Source: an uncultured Bacteroidales bacterium (GTDB lineage Bacteria; Bacteroidota; Bacteroidia; Bacteroidales; Paludibacteraceae). From it: a stretch of DNA of 64,000 bases. The stretch is taken from the NCBI GenBank assembly GCA_902779705.1, contig CACZCR010000001.1, positions 186,001 through 250,000 of the forward strand. The letters run 5' to 3'. How positions within the stretch are numbered: position 1 is the stretch's first letter; every line of letters begins with the position of its first letter. Under the pieces are notes generated by a model. That model made no database searches, was not told the origin of the DNA, and saw nothing but the letters and a program-made list of their open reading frames with translations. The translations under genes were made by a program, and so were the position numbers. Shown one piece after another: positions 53,016 through 61,929 of this stretch.

Positions 53016-54314
53016 ATGAAAAAAATCAGTATTCTTTTCGTGGCTGTCATGATGATGGTATCGTGCGGCTACAAAGCTAAAACCATCGCCCTCGAGACAG
53101 AGGCCGATTCTGTCAACTATGCCCTAGGTGTCCTATTCGCATCCAATTGCCAGGATAGTACCGACGAGGGAATTAAAGAGTTTTTGGATGCAGTCAAAGC
53201 CGGTCATAACGGTGAGTGGGAAGATATGCCGCAAACCGAGAAGATAGGTCTGCATATCGGTATAGGTGCTGCCGAGTTTGTTACCGAAGGTTTGGCAGGC
53301 CGTCCGGAGATTACTTTCAACGGCGAAGTGTTTTTCCAAGCTCTGGTTAACACATGGTTGGATGATACCACTACCATCCCGTCCAAAGAGTTGATGCCAT
53401 TCTGGATGCGCGCTATGTCGTCAGAAGTGCCGCAAGGCATAGAGTATGAAGCTAAAAAAGGTTCTTGCCCCGAGACGGCTGCTGAGGTTGAACTGACTAA
53501 TTTCTTCGACTCCGTTAACTATGTGTTTGGCGTACTCAATGCACAACAACTCAAGACGCAACTCGCACAGACGGATACCGTCACTCCGGAAGAAGAACAA
53601 CTCTCTGTCTTGGTCAAAGCTATCAACAAGGGCCTCAACCTGAAGATCTATAGCCCTGCAGGATATGTCGGTGGACGCCAACTTGGTCAGTCTATCCGCG
53701 ACCTTGAGAAAGATAGCACCGGTTTCAAGGACTTCGGCGGCGCTGAAGTGGAGTTCGATATCCTCTTCCAAGGTCTGATCAACGGACTTAACGACTACGA
53801 TGATATGATGTCGTACGAGGAAGCTAACCAGTACATCCGTCAACTCAGTCTGTCCAAACAGTTCGGCGAGTGGAAGAAAGAGAACGAGCAATGGCTCATC
53901 AATAACACTAGCAAAGAAGGCGTTCAGACTACTGAATCCGGCCTGCAATATAAGGTGATCAAAGAGGGAAAAGGAGACAAGCCGGCTGCTGTAGATACAG
54001 TAACTGTCCACTACGAGGGCAAACTGATCAACGACACCGTCTTCGATAGCTCCTATAAGCGTGGCGAACCTATCTCTTTCTGCCTTGGACAAGTCATCGC
54101 AGGTTGGACCGAAGGTCTTCAACTCATGAGCCCGGGCGCAGAGTATGAACTCTACATCCCTTATCACCTCGGATATGGAGAACAAGGTTCGCAGGGTGTG
54201 ATTCAGCCCTTCTCGACCCTTATCTTCAAAGTCGAACTGATCAGCGTAAGCAAGGCCAAAGCAGCAGAACCTGCAGCTGAGCAACCAACCGCTGACATTC
54301 AAATGATACAATAA
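53016..54314 (+). CDS. FKBP-type peptidyl-prolyl isomerase lipoprotein with duplicated N-terminal domain
   Basis: The 432-residue protein has a lipoprotein signal with lipobox MMVSC (Cys17), placing it on a membrane facing the periplasm or surface. Two helical FKBP_N-like units precede the catalytic domain, each starting with DSVNYALGVL or DSVNYVFGVL (about residues 28 and 163). The FKBP domain occupies about residues 310-412: VTVHYEGKLINDTVFDSS, then CLGQVIAGWTEGLQLM. The late core loop reads VIQPFSTLIF where its neighbours have IPPYA, so activity or substrate range may differ. Its stop overlaps the next FKBP gene by 1 bp. Confidence 0.87.
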   Translation: MKKISILFVAVMMMVSCGYKAKTIALETEADSVNYALGVLFASNCQDSTDEGIKEFLDAVKAGHNGEWEDMPQTEKIGLHIGIGAAEFVTEGLAGRPEITFNGEVFFQALVNTWLDDTTTIPSKELMPFWMRAMSSEVPQGIEYEAKKGSCPETAAEVELTNFFDSVNYVFGVLNAQQLKTQLAQTDTVTPEEEQLSVLVKAINKGLNLKIYSPAGYVGGRQLGQSIRDLEKDSTGFKDFGGAEVEFDILFQGLINGLNDYDDMMSYEEANQYIRQLSLSKQFGEWKKENEQWLINNTSKEGVQTTESGLQYKVIKEGKGDKPAAVDTVTVHYEGKLINDTVFDSSYKRGEPISFCLGQVIAGWTEGLQLMSPGAEYELYIPYHLGYGEQGSQGVIQPFSTLIFKVELISVSKAKAAEPAAEQPTADIQMIQ

Positions 54315-55009
54315 TGAAGCGGTTTTCGATATCCATACTGCTGTTCTTAGCAGTTCTCAACTTGTGTGCGCAGACACCTGTACTGCGTACACAGGCTGAT
54401 ACCATCAACTACTATATCGGTATGCTTGAGGGCTCCCGTATGGGTGAGTCCATTCGTGGCCAAAAAGAGATCATGCCTACCGTGGCAACGGACTACGAGC
54501 TCATCAAAGCCGGCGTCCAACTGGGACTGGATGGCAAGGTGACACTCACCGAGGAGGAACTGCTCAAATACCTGCAGTCGTCCTTCGAAACCTTGCAGGC
54601 CAAACAGGCAGAGACCAAACAGGCTGAAGAGCAGGCTTTTCTGACACAAAACGGCAAACGCAAGGGTGTCAAAACAACTCCCTCAGGTTTGCAGTATGAG
54701 GTGCTTAAGGCGGTTAAAACAAAGAACCCTGTTCATCCTACCGACACCTCTTCTGTGAAAGTCCATTACGAAGGTAAACTGTTGGATGGCACTATCTTCG
54801 ACAGCTCGTACCAACGCGGCGAGCCTATCTCCTTCCCGCTTAATGGCGTGATCAAGGGATGGACCGAGGGTGTACAACTGATGACGGTTGGTGAGAAGTA
54901 CCGCTTCTTTATCCCGTACAAGTTGGGATACGGAGAACGTGGCGCAGGTGAACATATACCGCCCTATGCGACACTTGTCTTCGATATCGAACTGCTGGAA
55001 ATTAAGTAA
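54314..55009 (+). CDS. FKBP-type peptidyl-prolyl isomerase, secreted member of a tandem triplet
   Basis: The 231-residue protein has a cleavable-type signal peptide (about residues 1-19, ending NLCAQ). A short helical N-terminal domain rich in Gln/Glu and one complete FKBP domain follow: VKVHYEGKLLDGTIFDSS, then [17 protein letters not shown], then YGERGAGEHIPPYATLVF. It is probably periplasmic, where FKBPs help fold outer-membrane proteins. It is shorter than the lipoprotein paralogue before it and begins at that gene's stop (ATAATG). Confidence 0.9.
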   Translation: MKRFSISILLFLAVLNLCAQTPVLRTQADTINYYIGMLEGSRMGESIRGQKEIMPTVATDYELIKAGVQLGLDGKVTLTEEELLKYLQSSFETLQAKQAETKQAEEQAFLTQNGKRKGVKTTPSGLQYEVLKAVKTKNPVHPTDTSSVKVHYEGKLLDGTIFDSSYQRGEPISFPLNGVIKGWTEGVQLMTVGEKYRFFIPYKLGYGERGAGEHIPPYATLVFDIELLEIK

Positions 55010-55032
55010 ATCGTCTAATCGTCAATTATTCG

Positions 55033-56508
55033 ATGGGCATTATCGCTAAGCAATCTATTCGTGGCACGATCGTAACCTACCTAGGCATAGCCGTAGGTTT
55101 TGTGACTACGTTCTTTGTGTTGACCCGTTTCCTCACCACAGAGGAGATCGGGTTGACACGGGTGCTTATCGATGCGGCTACCTTGTTCATCGGACTGGCA
55201 CAACTCGGCACGTCTAATTCAATCATCCGGTTCTATCCCTACTTCCACGAGCAGGATAACCGTACCCACGGCTTCTTTTTCTGGACCCTGATCGTGCCGT
55301 TTGTCGGATTCTGCCTGTTTGCCGTAGTTTATTGTGCGTGTCATGTGCCACTCGCTGCGTGGTTTGGCGAGAAATCTCCGCTCTTTGTCGACTACTATTA
55401 CCTAGTTTTGCCGTTGGCGTTCTTCATGCTCTACCAACTGGTGTTCGAGACCAACGCCAATGTGCTCATGCAGATCGTGGTACCCAAAGCAGTCCGCGAA
55501 CTATGGGTGCGCGTCGGACTGCTAGCTTTGTATCTGCTCTACGCCTTCCGCGTCCTATCTATCAATGGACTGGTTATCGGTATATGCATCAACTACGGTG
55601 TGGCTGCCTTCATCAATCTGGCATACCTGCTTTCGTTACATGCAGTCGACTGGAGACCCGATATGGCTTTTCTGCGCGCTAATACACAACTCGTCAGACG
55701 ATACGTCCGATATACGGCCTTCCTGATCATATCTGCGCTGGCAGCCACTGTGGCACCGCTACTATCGTCTTTCTTCATTACGGCTAAGATGGGACTTGAC
55801 TCTACCGGTATCTTCGCTATCGCAACATATATGGCGGCAGTGGTAGGCGTCCCTTACCGTTCGGTGACGGCTATTGTCTCACCACAACTGTCTCGCGCTA
55901 TCAAAGAACAAGACCGTGACCAATGTTCGCATCTGATCCAACAAGTCACAGGCACCATGTTACTGGTTGGAGGATTCATACTCCTCACTATATGGGTCAA
56001 TATTGACCTCATTTTCCTTATCCTGCCTAACGGACAGACCTATGCCGTGGCACGCTACGTAGTCCTCTTCTTGGGATTAAGCCAACTCATCCTATCTACG
56101 TTTACTATCTGCCTTACGGCGCTCAACTATTCACGCTTCTATGCGTTCAGTCTGTTGCTGTCGCTCATCTTAACCGGCAGCGTCCTACTGCTCAATAACT
56201 ATCTCATTCCTCGCTATGGTATCGATGGAGCGGCCCTGAGCAACTTGATCGCCTATGCACTCTATGGACTACTTTTAGTCCTTACCCTCGTGCCCCTTTG
56301 CCGACTCAAGATCGTCAACCGCAGATGGGCATACACAGCTTTGCTACTACTCACCATCTTTGTGCTCAATGCACTGTGGTGTCGCTATATACCTACTATC
56401 AACATTTGGCTGGATTCCATCCTACGCTCCATTATCCTACTCGGCGGCGGACTATGGATAGCCTATCGTGCTAAATTATCGCCTGAGATCAATGCGTTAC
56501 TTTCTTGA
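55033..56508 (+). CDS. Polysaccharide biosynthesis flippase (MATE/Wzx-like)
   Basis: The 491-residue membrane protein has about 12-14 hydrophobic helices and the opening AKQSIRGTIVTYLGIAVGFV, characteristic of the MOP exporter group. Segments LTTEEIGLTRVLIDAATLFIG and SSNIIRFYPYF-like (SNSIIRFYPYFHEQ) match Bacteroidetes lipopolysaccharide biosynthesis flippases. The cargo is not inferable here. It overlaps the truA start by 17 bp. It is not obviously a recent duplicate of the flippase at 50394. Confidence 0.87.
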   Translation: MGIIAKQSIRGTIVTYLGIAVGFVTTFFVLTRFLTTEEIGLTRVLIDAATLFIGLAQLGTSNSIIRFYPYFHEQDNRTHGFFFWTLIVPFVGFCLFAVVYCACHVPLAAWFGEKSPLFVDYYYLVLPLAFFMLYQLVFETNANVLMQIVVPKAVRELWVRVGLLALYLLYAFRVLSINGLVIGICINYGVAAFINLAYLLSLHAVDWRPDMAFLRANTQLVRRYVRYTAFLIISALAATVAPLLSSFFITAKMGLDSTGIFAIATYMAAVVGVPYRSVTAIVSPQLSRAIKEQDRDQCSHLIQQVTGTMLLVGGFILLTIWVNIDLIFLILPNGQTYAVARYVVLFLGLSQLILSTFTICLTALNYSRFYAFSLLLSLILTGSVLLLNNYLIPRYGIDGAALSNLIAYALYGLLLVLTLVPLCRLKIVNRRWAYTALLLLTIFVLNALWCRYIPTINIWLDSILRSIILLGGGLWIAYRAKLSPEINALLS

Positions 56509-57250
56509 CTTCTCATATCGCGGAACGGACTTCCATGGTTCGCAGACCCAGCCCAATGCTATCACGGTCCAGCAGACCCTTGAACAAGCATTGGCTACTA
56601 TCATGCGTTCTTCTATACCGCTTACTTTTGCCGGACGTACCGACGCTGGAGTCCATGCGCGTCAGATGGTGACACATTTCGATTGGACGGAGCAATTACC
56701 CGCTAACCTCGTACATCGACTCAATAGCCTGCTGCCCGACTCAATAGCGGTGCGTAGCATACAGCCTGTCACCAATGAGGCACATGCACGCTTTGACGCC
56801 ATTGCACGCACTTATCGCTACTATATTACATCCGCCAAACAGCCTTTCGCTACACTCATTCGAACACGTGTGGCACCCGGACTGGATTTTGAAGCTATGA
56901 ATCAGGCTGCTCAACTCCTACTCGGCAGACAAGATTTTGCCTCGTTCTGTCGTTTACACACAGATGTCAAAACTACTATATGCACAGTTACCGAGGCCTA
57001 TTGGACTGTTGAGAACGATACCGATGCGTATTTTACCATTACGGCCGACCGATTTCTGCGTAATATGGTCAGAGCCGTAGTCGGTACGTTGTTCGAGGTG
57101 GGACGACATCAACTTACTTTATCGCAGTTTGCTGAAGTGATCCAAGCACAAAACAGAACGGCTGCAGGCCACTCGGCAGATGCAAAAGGACTATTCCTCG
57201 AACAAATTACATACCCCGAAACAATATTCATTAACAATAAAAAATCATGA
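56492..57250 (+). CDS. truA: tRNA pseudouridine(38-40) synthase
   Basis: The 252-residue enzyme converts uridines 38-40 in tRNA anticodon arms. Start ATG 56492 (MRYFLDFSYRGTDFHG) matches the family N-terminus; an in-frame ATG at 56468 lies inside the upstream gene. The catalytic Asp51 lies in FAGRTDAGVHARQMV, with Arg before it. Other blocks are LNSLLPDSIAVRS, YRYYITSAKQPF and RFLRNMVRAVVGTLFEVG. The 3' end overlaps the polygalacturonase gene by 4 bp (ATGA). Confidence 0.95.
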   Translation: MRYFLDFSYRGTDFHGSQTQPNAITVQQTLEQALATIMRSSIPLTFAGRTDAGVHARQMVTHFDWTEQLPANLVHRLNSLLPDSIAVRSIQPVTNEAHARFDAIARTYRYYITSAKQPFATLIRTRVAPGLDFEAMNQAAQLLLGRQDFASFCRLHTDVKTTICTVTEAYWTVENDTDAYFTITADRFLRNMVRAVVGTLFEVGRHQLTLSQFAEVIQAQNRTAAGHSADAKGLFLEQITYPETIFINNKKS

Positions 57251-58800
57251 TTATGAAGCACACTGTTTCCCTCTTCGTTGCATGTATTTGCGCGATGACC
57301 GCAATGGCGGCTAAACCCACTTATCAACACATGACTCAGAAGGAGGCAAATGCCCTGGTCAAAACGGCTAAGTTCAAAATGCCGAAAGTCAAAGTTCCGG
57401 TGTTCGGCAACGCAACATACAATGTTTTGGATTACGGAGCAGATCCAACCGGTCAACAATTAGCAACCAAGGCTATCCAACAAGCCATAGACCAGTGCAG
57501 CGCACAAGGAGGAGGTACGGTGATAATTCCTGCCGGTATATACATCACAGGCCCTATTGCTCTCAAATCAAACGTTCGCCTTTATACCGAGCGTAATTGC
57601 TTCGTGTCCTTCACCAACGATTTAAGCCAATATACTATTTACGAGTCCTGGTTCGAAGGAATTCCTACAATGCGCTGTACATCGCCTATTTCTGCCTTCA
57701 ACCAGACCAATATAGCTATCACCGGCTATGGTGTGTTCAATGGCAATGGTGACTACTGGAGACCCATCAAAAAGTCCAAAATGGCTGAAACCCAGTGGAA
57801 GAAACAACTCAAAGACAAAGGCGGAATAGTGGTTAACAATATCTGGTATCCGGATTCTGCATCGCTCTATGCACAGTCCTTGTGTCAAGACCAAAACGTA
57901 CCCGTTGTCACCAATCCCGACGACTGGGCACGCATCAAATCCTTCCTGCGTCCGGTGATGTTGCATTTTGTGCAATGCCAGAATATCCTGCTCGAAGGAG
58001 TCACCTTCGAAAACTCCCCTGCTTGGAATCTTCACCCTATGCTCTGCGACAACCTCATACTCTCCAACCTCAACGTGCGCAATCCGTGGTATAGCCAAAA
58101 CGGCGATGGTGTGGATGTCGAATCATGCAAAAATGTACTCATCCAACGCTGTCAGTTCGACGTCGGAGATGATGCCATCTGTATGAAATCGGGTAAGAAC
58201 AAACCCGGTCGCGATCGTGGCATACCAACGGAGAATGTCATCGTCGACCAATGTGTTGTCTATCATGGACACGGTGGCTTTGTCGTGGGTTCGGAAATGT
58301 CTGGCGGTATCAAGAATGTCCAAGTAACCAACAATCTGTATATCGGTACCGATGTGGGACTTAGATTCAAATCTACCCGCGGACGCGGAGGCGTAGTGGA
58401 GAATATCTACATCGATAATGTACAAATGTGCAACATCCCCAACGAGGCACTCCTCTTCGATCTCTTCTATGGAGGCAAAGGAGCCGGTGAAGAAACCGAA
58501 GAAGAACTGGCTGCGCGTATGAATGCCGAGGCACCCGCTGCTAGTGAAGAGACACCGCAATTCAAAAATATCTTCATCTCTAACTGCACCGCTTCCAATG
58601 TCAAACGCTGCATGTATTTCAACGGATTGCCGGAGATGAAAATCCAGAATGTCAGCCTCAAAAATATCCGTATGCAAGGTACTGAAGGCGCTCTCCTTCG
58701 TCAAACCGATGGACTGACTATCGACAACGTCATTCTTTTGCCAACCAAAGGCGAGGCCTTCCAACTTGCACCTACGGTCACCAATGTTCAGATCAAGTAA
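57247..58800 (+). CDS. Glycoside hydrolase family 28 polygalacturonase
   Basis: The protein has about 515-517 residues and a signal peptide (MKHTVSLFVACICAMTAMAA from ATG 57253; ATG 57247 adds two residues but overlaps truA as ATGA). The beta-helix domain has the GH28 catalytic blocks: NGDGVDVESCKN (Asp), VGDDAICMKSG (Asp-Asp), YHGHGGFVVGSEMSGG (His) and RFKSTRGRGG (RxK). It would hydrolyse polygalacturonan or rhamnogalacturonan links outside the cell or in the periplasm. No SusC/SusD pair lies next to it, but the next gene is DUF4861-like, a common pectin-locus companion. A low-complexity Glu-rich stretch (GEETEEELAARM) lies near residue 420. Confidence 0.92.
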   Translation: MIMKHTVSLFVACICAMTAMAAKPTYQHMTQKEANALVKTAKFKMPKVKVPVFGNATYNVLDYGADPTGQQLATKAIQQAIDQCSAQGGGTVIIPAGIYITGPIALKSNVRLYTERNCFVSFTNDLSQYTIYESWFEGIPTMRCTSPISAFNQTNIAITGYGVFNGNGDYWRPIKKSKMAETQWKKQLKDKGGIVVNNIWYPDSASLYAQSLCQDQNVPVVTNPDDWARIKSFLRPVMLHFVQCQNILLEGVTFENSPAWNLHPMLCDNLILSNLNVRNPWYSQNGDGVDVESCKNVLIQRCQFDVGDDAICMKSGKNKPGRDRGIPTENVIVDQCVVYHGHGGFVVGSEMSGGIKNVQVTNNLYIGTDVGLRFKSTRGRGGVVENIYIDNVQMCNIPNEALLFDLFYGGKGAGEETEEELAARMNAEAPAASEETPQFKNIFISNCTASNVKRCMYFNGLPEMKIQNVSLKNIRMQGTEGALLRQTDGLTIDNVILLPTKGEAFQLAPTVTNVQIK

Positions 58801-59878
58801 ACTCATACTTATTTTATCACCAGCCTTCCTACTCGCGGCTTGCCAGCCGCGGGTAGCTACGTCCTTCTGGCGAATCGGTACTCCTGCCGATTCGACCAAA
58901 GAAGGTTATGCTGTGCTCTATGAGGGGCAGAAAATGCGTCATTGCTATCCTATCATAGAGTGGACAGCTGACCCAGCAGTAGATACATATCACCAACTCC
59001 ATCATCACGGAGTTGCGGTAGAGTCCGAACTTATGGCCTATCGCATCTATTTTGACAAAAAACAGACGATAGATCCTTACTGCAAACGCAGACCTCAGCT
59101 CGAACTTGCACAGAGTCACTGGTATCCTAACGACTCACTTCTGGCTGCCGAGTATGGCGATGACATCCTCCGTGTAAGCGGCACAGTCGGTGTCGGTTCG
59201 GTCAAGTATTGGAACGGCAAGAAAATGGTGCACATCGACCCCGTTGCCTCCCGTTCCCAGCGTATCGTCTCGCAGTCCCGCACCTCCGCTACCATCGAAG
59301 TTTCCGTCCACGGCTGGCAAATTCCTAGTGATTCTAGGGCTCCTAGTGTTTCTAGTCCCCTAGTCGATCTCACCACCCGCTATACCATGCGTGCCGGTCA
59401 CCGCGACCTTCGTTGCGATGTCTTACTTTCTGATACTGTCTCTGGTCTCTGCACCGGCGTGCAATGTATTCCCGCCAAAGGAAATCTTACAGACGTAGTC
59501 GATCTTACAGCGAAGCGGTCTTACAGTGATAACGGTCTTGCAGGCGGAGCCGGTCAGTGCTCGTTTACCGAGCACTTAGAAAACGGCGTTCTCCTCATCT
59601 CTTGGGGCACCGACTGGCCGGTCAATGACTCGGCCAAGTATGCTAAAGAGACTGTAGGTCTTGCTGTTTTCGTTCCCAAACAATATGTGGGTGAACTCGT
59701 CTGCGACAAGCAGAACAACCTCTGCTTACTTAATACCCTCCCCCTGAGGGGAGGGACGGGGAGAAGTCTTCATTTCTACCTCACTTGCGTCGGCGCTACA
59801 AAAGAGAACCACCCCGTGGCACGAAATGCTACAGAGTGGCTCACTTATCTACGCCGTTGGGCAAAAAACTTAAAGTAG
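58784..59878 (+). CDS. DUF4861-like lipoprotein (pectin-locus companion)
   Basis: The 364-residue protein has a lipoprotein signal with lipobox FLLAAC (Cys18). The body has blocks HCYPIIEWTADPAVDTYHQL, VESELMAYRIYFDKKQTIDPY and SWGTDWPVND, which I associate with DUF4861 proteins found beside pectin-degrading enzymes in Bacteroidetes; activity is not established. The start is ATG 58784 (an earlier in-frame ATG at 58766 overlaps GH28 further). Three short-repeat insertions are read through in frame (about residues 180-194, 234-253 and 317-325). It is convergent with htpG, overlapping it by 9 bp. Confidence 0.7.
   Translation: MFRSSKLILILSPAFLLAACQPRVATSFWRIGTPADSTKEGYAVLYEGQKMRHCYPIIEWTADPAVDTYHQLHHHGVAVESELMAYRIYFDKKQTIDPYCKRRPQLELAQSHWYPNDSLLAAEYGDDILRVSGTVGVGSVKYWNGKKMVHIDPVASRSQRIVSQSRTSATIEVSVHGWQIPSDSRAPSVSSPLVDLTTRYTMRAGHRDLRCDVLLSDTVSGLCTGVQCIPAKGNLTDVVDLTAKRSYSDNGLAGGAGQCSFTEHLENGVLLISWGTDWPVNDSAKYAKETVGLAVFVPKQYVGELVCDKQNNLCLLNTLPLRGGTGRSLHFYLTCVGATKENHPVARNATEWLTYLRRWAKNLK
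59321..59362 (+). repeat. In-gene CTAG-rich 20-bp tandem repeat
   Basis: Two imperfect 20-bp units (59321-59340 and 59341-59360) with core TCCTAGTG then TTCTAG contain four CTAG tetramers, and a fifth follows at 59360-59363. CTAG is rare in most bacterial coding DNA. The units are translated within the DUF4861-like protein as a Ser/Pro-rich loop. Confidence 0.7.
59485..59543 (+). repeat. Four in-gene TCTTACAG/TCTTGCAG repeats
   Basis: Copies start at 59485, 59503, 59519 and 59536 (spacing 18, 16 and 17 bases) inside the DUF4861-like gene. The 16- to 18-base units contain further shared bases such as CGAAGCGG and GATAACGG. The reading frame stays open. Confidence 0.65.
59736..59755. repeat. 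G/C palindrome inside a coding sequence (REP-like)
   Basis: CCCTCCCC (59736-59743) and GGGGAGGG (59748-59755) form a perfect 8-bp stem with loop CTGA, flanked by TA and ACGGGG. Similar palindromes are scattered as short dispersed elements in Bacteroidetes genomes (recollection). Here it is read through in frame. Confidence 0.7.
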
Positions 59879-61831
59879 TTCCACCGAACGATTAACGAAC
59901 TTCGCCAAGGCTTCGCCTTTCAGTTGGCCGCTTGCCAAGAGCGCAATATCAATCAACTGTTTCATGCGTTCGTCTTCGTTTGCCAGTGTATAGACCGTTT
60001 TAACAACGGTCTCTTTTTTGCCGTCTTTTTCCACTTCTTCCTGTACCTCCTCGCTGGTCTCCTTGCCAACCAGTTCCTGAATCAGCGGGTGAGAAGTGTT
60101 CACTACCAAGTTGTATTGGTCAGGCATTTGCCCATAGAACGACATACCTTGTTGGTGTGCTGCCATCTCTTTCATACGACGCATAAACTCGTTCTGTGTC
60201 AAGAATACAGGTAGTGCGTCCGAAGCTGCGGCTTCACATGTTACATAATAACGCAGTTTGTCAGCATCACTTGGTAGCAGCGCTTCAAATGCTTTCCTTA
60301 AGCCTTCTTTCTGCTCGTCAGAATAGGTATCCTTGGCAGCATCTTCTTTCTTTATGAGATTTTCGATGGTGTCGCTGTCAATACGTACGAAACGCAATTT
60401 CTGCTCCACTGAACTATCCGTCTCAGTCATAGCCTTTTGCTCCGCCTGACTCATAACATGTATATCCAACTCACCATCCATCAGCAATACATCATATCCT
60501 TTTTGTTTTGCCCGCTCAATATAAGTATAGTGGGCATCAGGATCATTGGTGTATAATAGCACGATGTTGCCGTCTTTGTCAGTCTGCGCTTCTTTGATCT
60601 TATTTTGATATTCGCTGAGGGTGTAGTACTCACCGCCGATATTCTTATAGAGCGCAAAGCCTGTAGCCTTGTCATAGAACTTCTCGTCGGTCAACATACC
60701 AAATTGGATGAACAGTTTGATATCGTCCCATTTCTTAGCAAAATCCTCTTTGTCTGCTTTGTACAACTCTGCTAGTTTATCAGCCACTTTCTTGGTGATG
60801 TAGCCGCTAATCTTCTTGACGTTGTTGTCGCTCTGGAGGTAACTGCGGCTTACATTCAACGGAATGTCAGGACTATCGATTACACCATGAAGCAGCGTTA
60901 GATACTCCGGGACAATATTCGCCACTTCGTCCGTTACAAACACTTGATTGCAATAAAGCTGAATCTTGTTGCGCTTGATATCTAAGTTGCTCTTAATCTT
61001 CGGAAAATACAATATACCCGTTAGGTGGAACGGATAGTCTACATTCAGGTGGATATGAAATAGTGGTTCTTCCATTTGCATTGGATACAACTCGTGGTAG
61101 AACTGCTCGTAGTCCTCGTTCTTGAGTTCAGATGGCTTCTTTGTCCAAGCGGGTGTGGTGTCGTTGATGATGTTCTCTTCATCTAGTTCCACTTGCTTGC
61201 CATCTTTCCATTCCTTTTTCTTGCCGAACGCAATCTCTACAGGCAGGAACTTGCAGTATTTCTTCAGCAAGCCTTCTATCGTTGCATCCTCCAAATACTG
61301 GCTGAACTCATCATCTATGTGTAGTACAATATCTGTTCCCCTTTCTGCCTTGATGGTATCCTCCATCGTATACTCAGGATTACCTTCGCAGCTCCAATGA
61401 ACCGCTTTCGCGTCCTCCTTATACGATTGACTGAAAATCTCTACTTTTTTGCTTACCATGAAAGCGGAGTAGAAACCCAAGCCGAAGTGACCAATGATAG
61501 CCTCCGCTTTGTCCTTGTACTGGTTGAGGAACTCCTCGGCACCGCTAAACGCTATCTGGTTGATGTACTTATCCACCTCTTCGGCAGTCATACCTACGCC
61601 GTGATCACTCACCGTCAGCGTCTTTTTATCTTTATCAATAGATACGCGTACGCGTATGTCACCTAGATCACCTTTTACCTCGCCGACAGAACTCAAGGTT
61701 TTTAATTTCGTTGTCGCATCTACTGCATTACTGATCAACTCACGAAGAAAAATCTCGTGATCCGAGTACAAAAACTTTTTGATAACGGGGAAAATGTTGT
61801 CTGATGTTACCCCAATATTTCCTTTTGCCAT
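59870..61831 (-). CDS. htpG: Molecular chaperone HtpG (Hsp90)
   Basis: The 653-residue ATP-dependent chaperone shows the GHKL ATPase motifs: ELISNAVDATTKL (Glu and Asn), SDHGVGMTAEEV, and FGLGFYSAFMV (Gly-rich lid). The middle-domain block IPLNVSRSYLQSD contains the conserved Arg. The C-terminus is about 30 residues longer than E. coli HtpG, with a charged insert VQEEVEKDGKKETVVK typical of the Bacteroidetes type. It is convergent with the DUF4861-like gene (9 bp overlap) and 98 bp downstream of dtd. No clear TAnnTTTG promoter is visible in that gap; a 6-bp hairpin (61864-61880) is. Confidence 0.97.
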   Translation of the reverse strand: MAKGNIGVTSDNIFPVIKKFLYSDHEIFLRELISNAVDATTKLKTLSSVGEVKGDLGDIRVRVSIDKDKKTLTVSDHGVGMTAEEVDKYINQIAFSGAEEFLNQYKDKAEAIIGHFGLGFYSAFMVSKKVEIFSQSYKEDAKAVHWSCEGNPEYTMEDTIKAERGTDIVLHIDDEFSQYLEDATIEGLLKKYCKFLPVEIAFGKKKEWKDGKQVELDEENIINDTTPAWTKKPSELKNEDYEQFYHELYPMQMEEPLFHIHLNVDYPFHLTGILYFPKIKSNLDIKRNKIQLYCNQVFVTDEVANIVPEYLTLLHGVIDSPDIPLNVSRSYLQSDNNVKKISGYITKKVADKLAELYKADKEDFAKKWDDIKLFIQFGMLTDEKFYDKATGFALYKNIGGEYYTLSEYQNKIKEAQTDKDGNIVLLYTNDPDAHYTYIERAKQKGYDVLLMDGELDIHVMSQAEQKAMTETDSSVEQKLRFVRIDSDTIENLIKKEDAAKDTYSDEQKEGLRKAFEALLPSDADKLRYYVTCEAAASDALPVFLTQNEFMRRMKEMAAHQQGMSFYGQMPDQYNLVVNTSHPLIQELVGKETSEEVQEEVEKDGKKETVVKTVYTLANEDERMKQLIDIALLASGQLKGEALAKFVNRSVELL

Positions 61832-61929
61832 ATCCTAATAAATTTATTTGTCTGACTTCTAACAGACCATACGTTGGTCTAACACCTAATGTCAAATAGT
61901 GTGCCAACCTTCATTCTTCTGCCATTCTG

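Noticed and set aside
59736..59755. G/C palindrome read as a transcription terminator
   Set aside because: It lies inside an open coding frame 120 bp before the stop and has no T-run after it; a dispersed repeat element explains it better.
61861..61882. Hairpin AGACCA/TGGTCT as a dtd terminator
   Set aside because: The stem is only 6 bp and no T-run follows on the minus strand, so it cannot be supported as a terminator.
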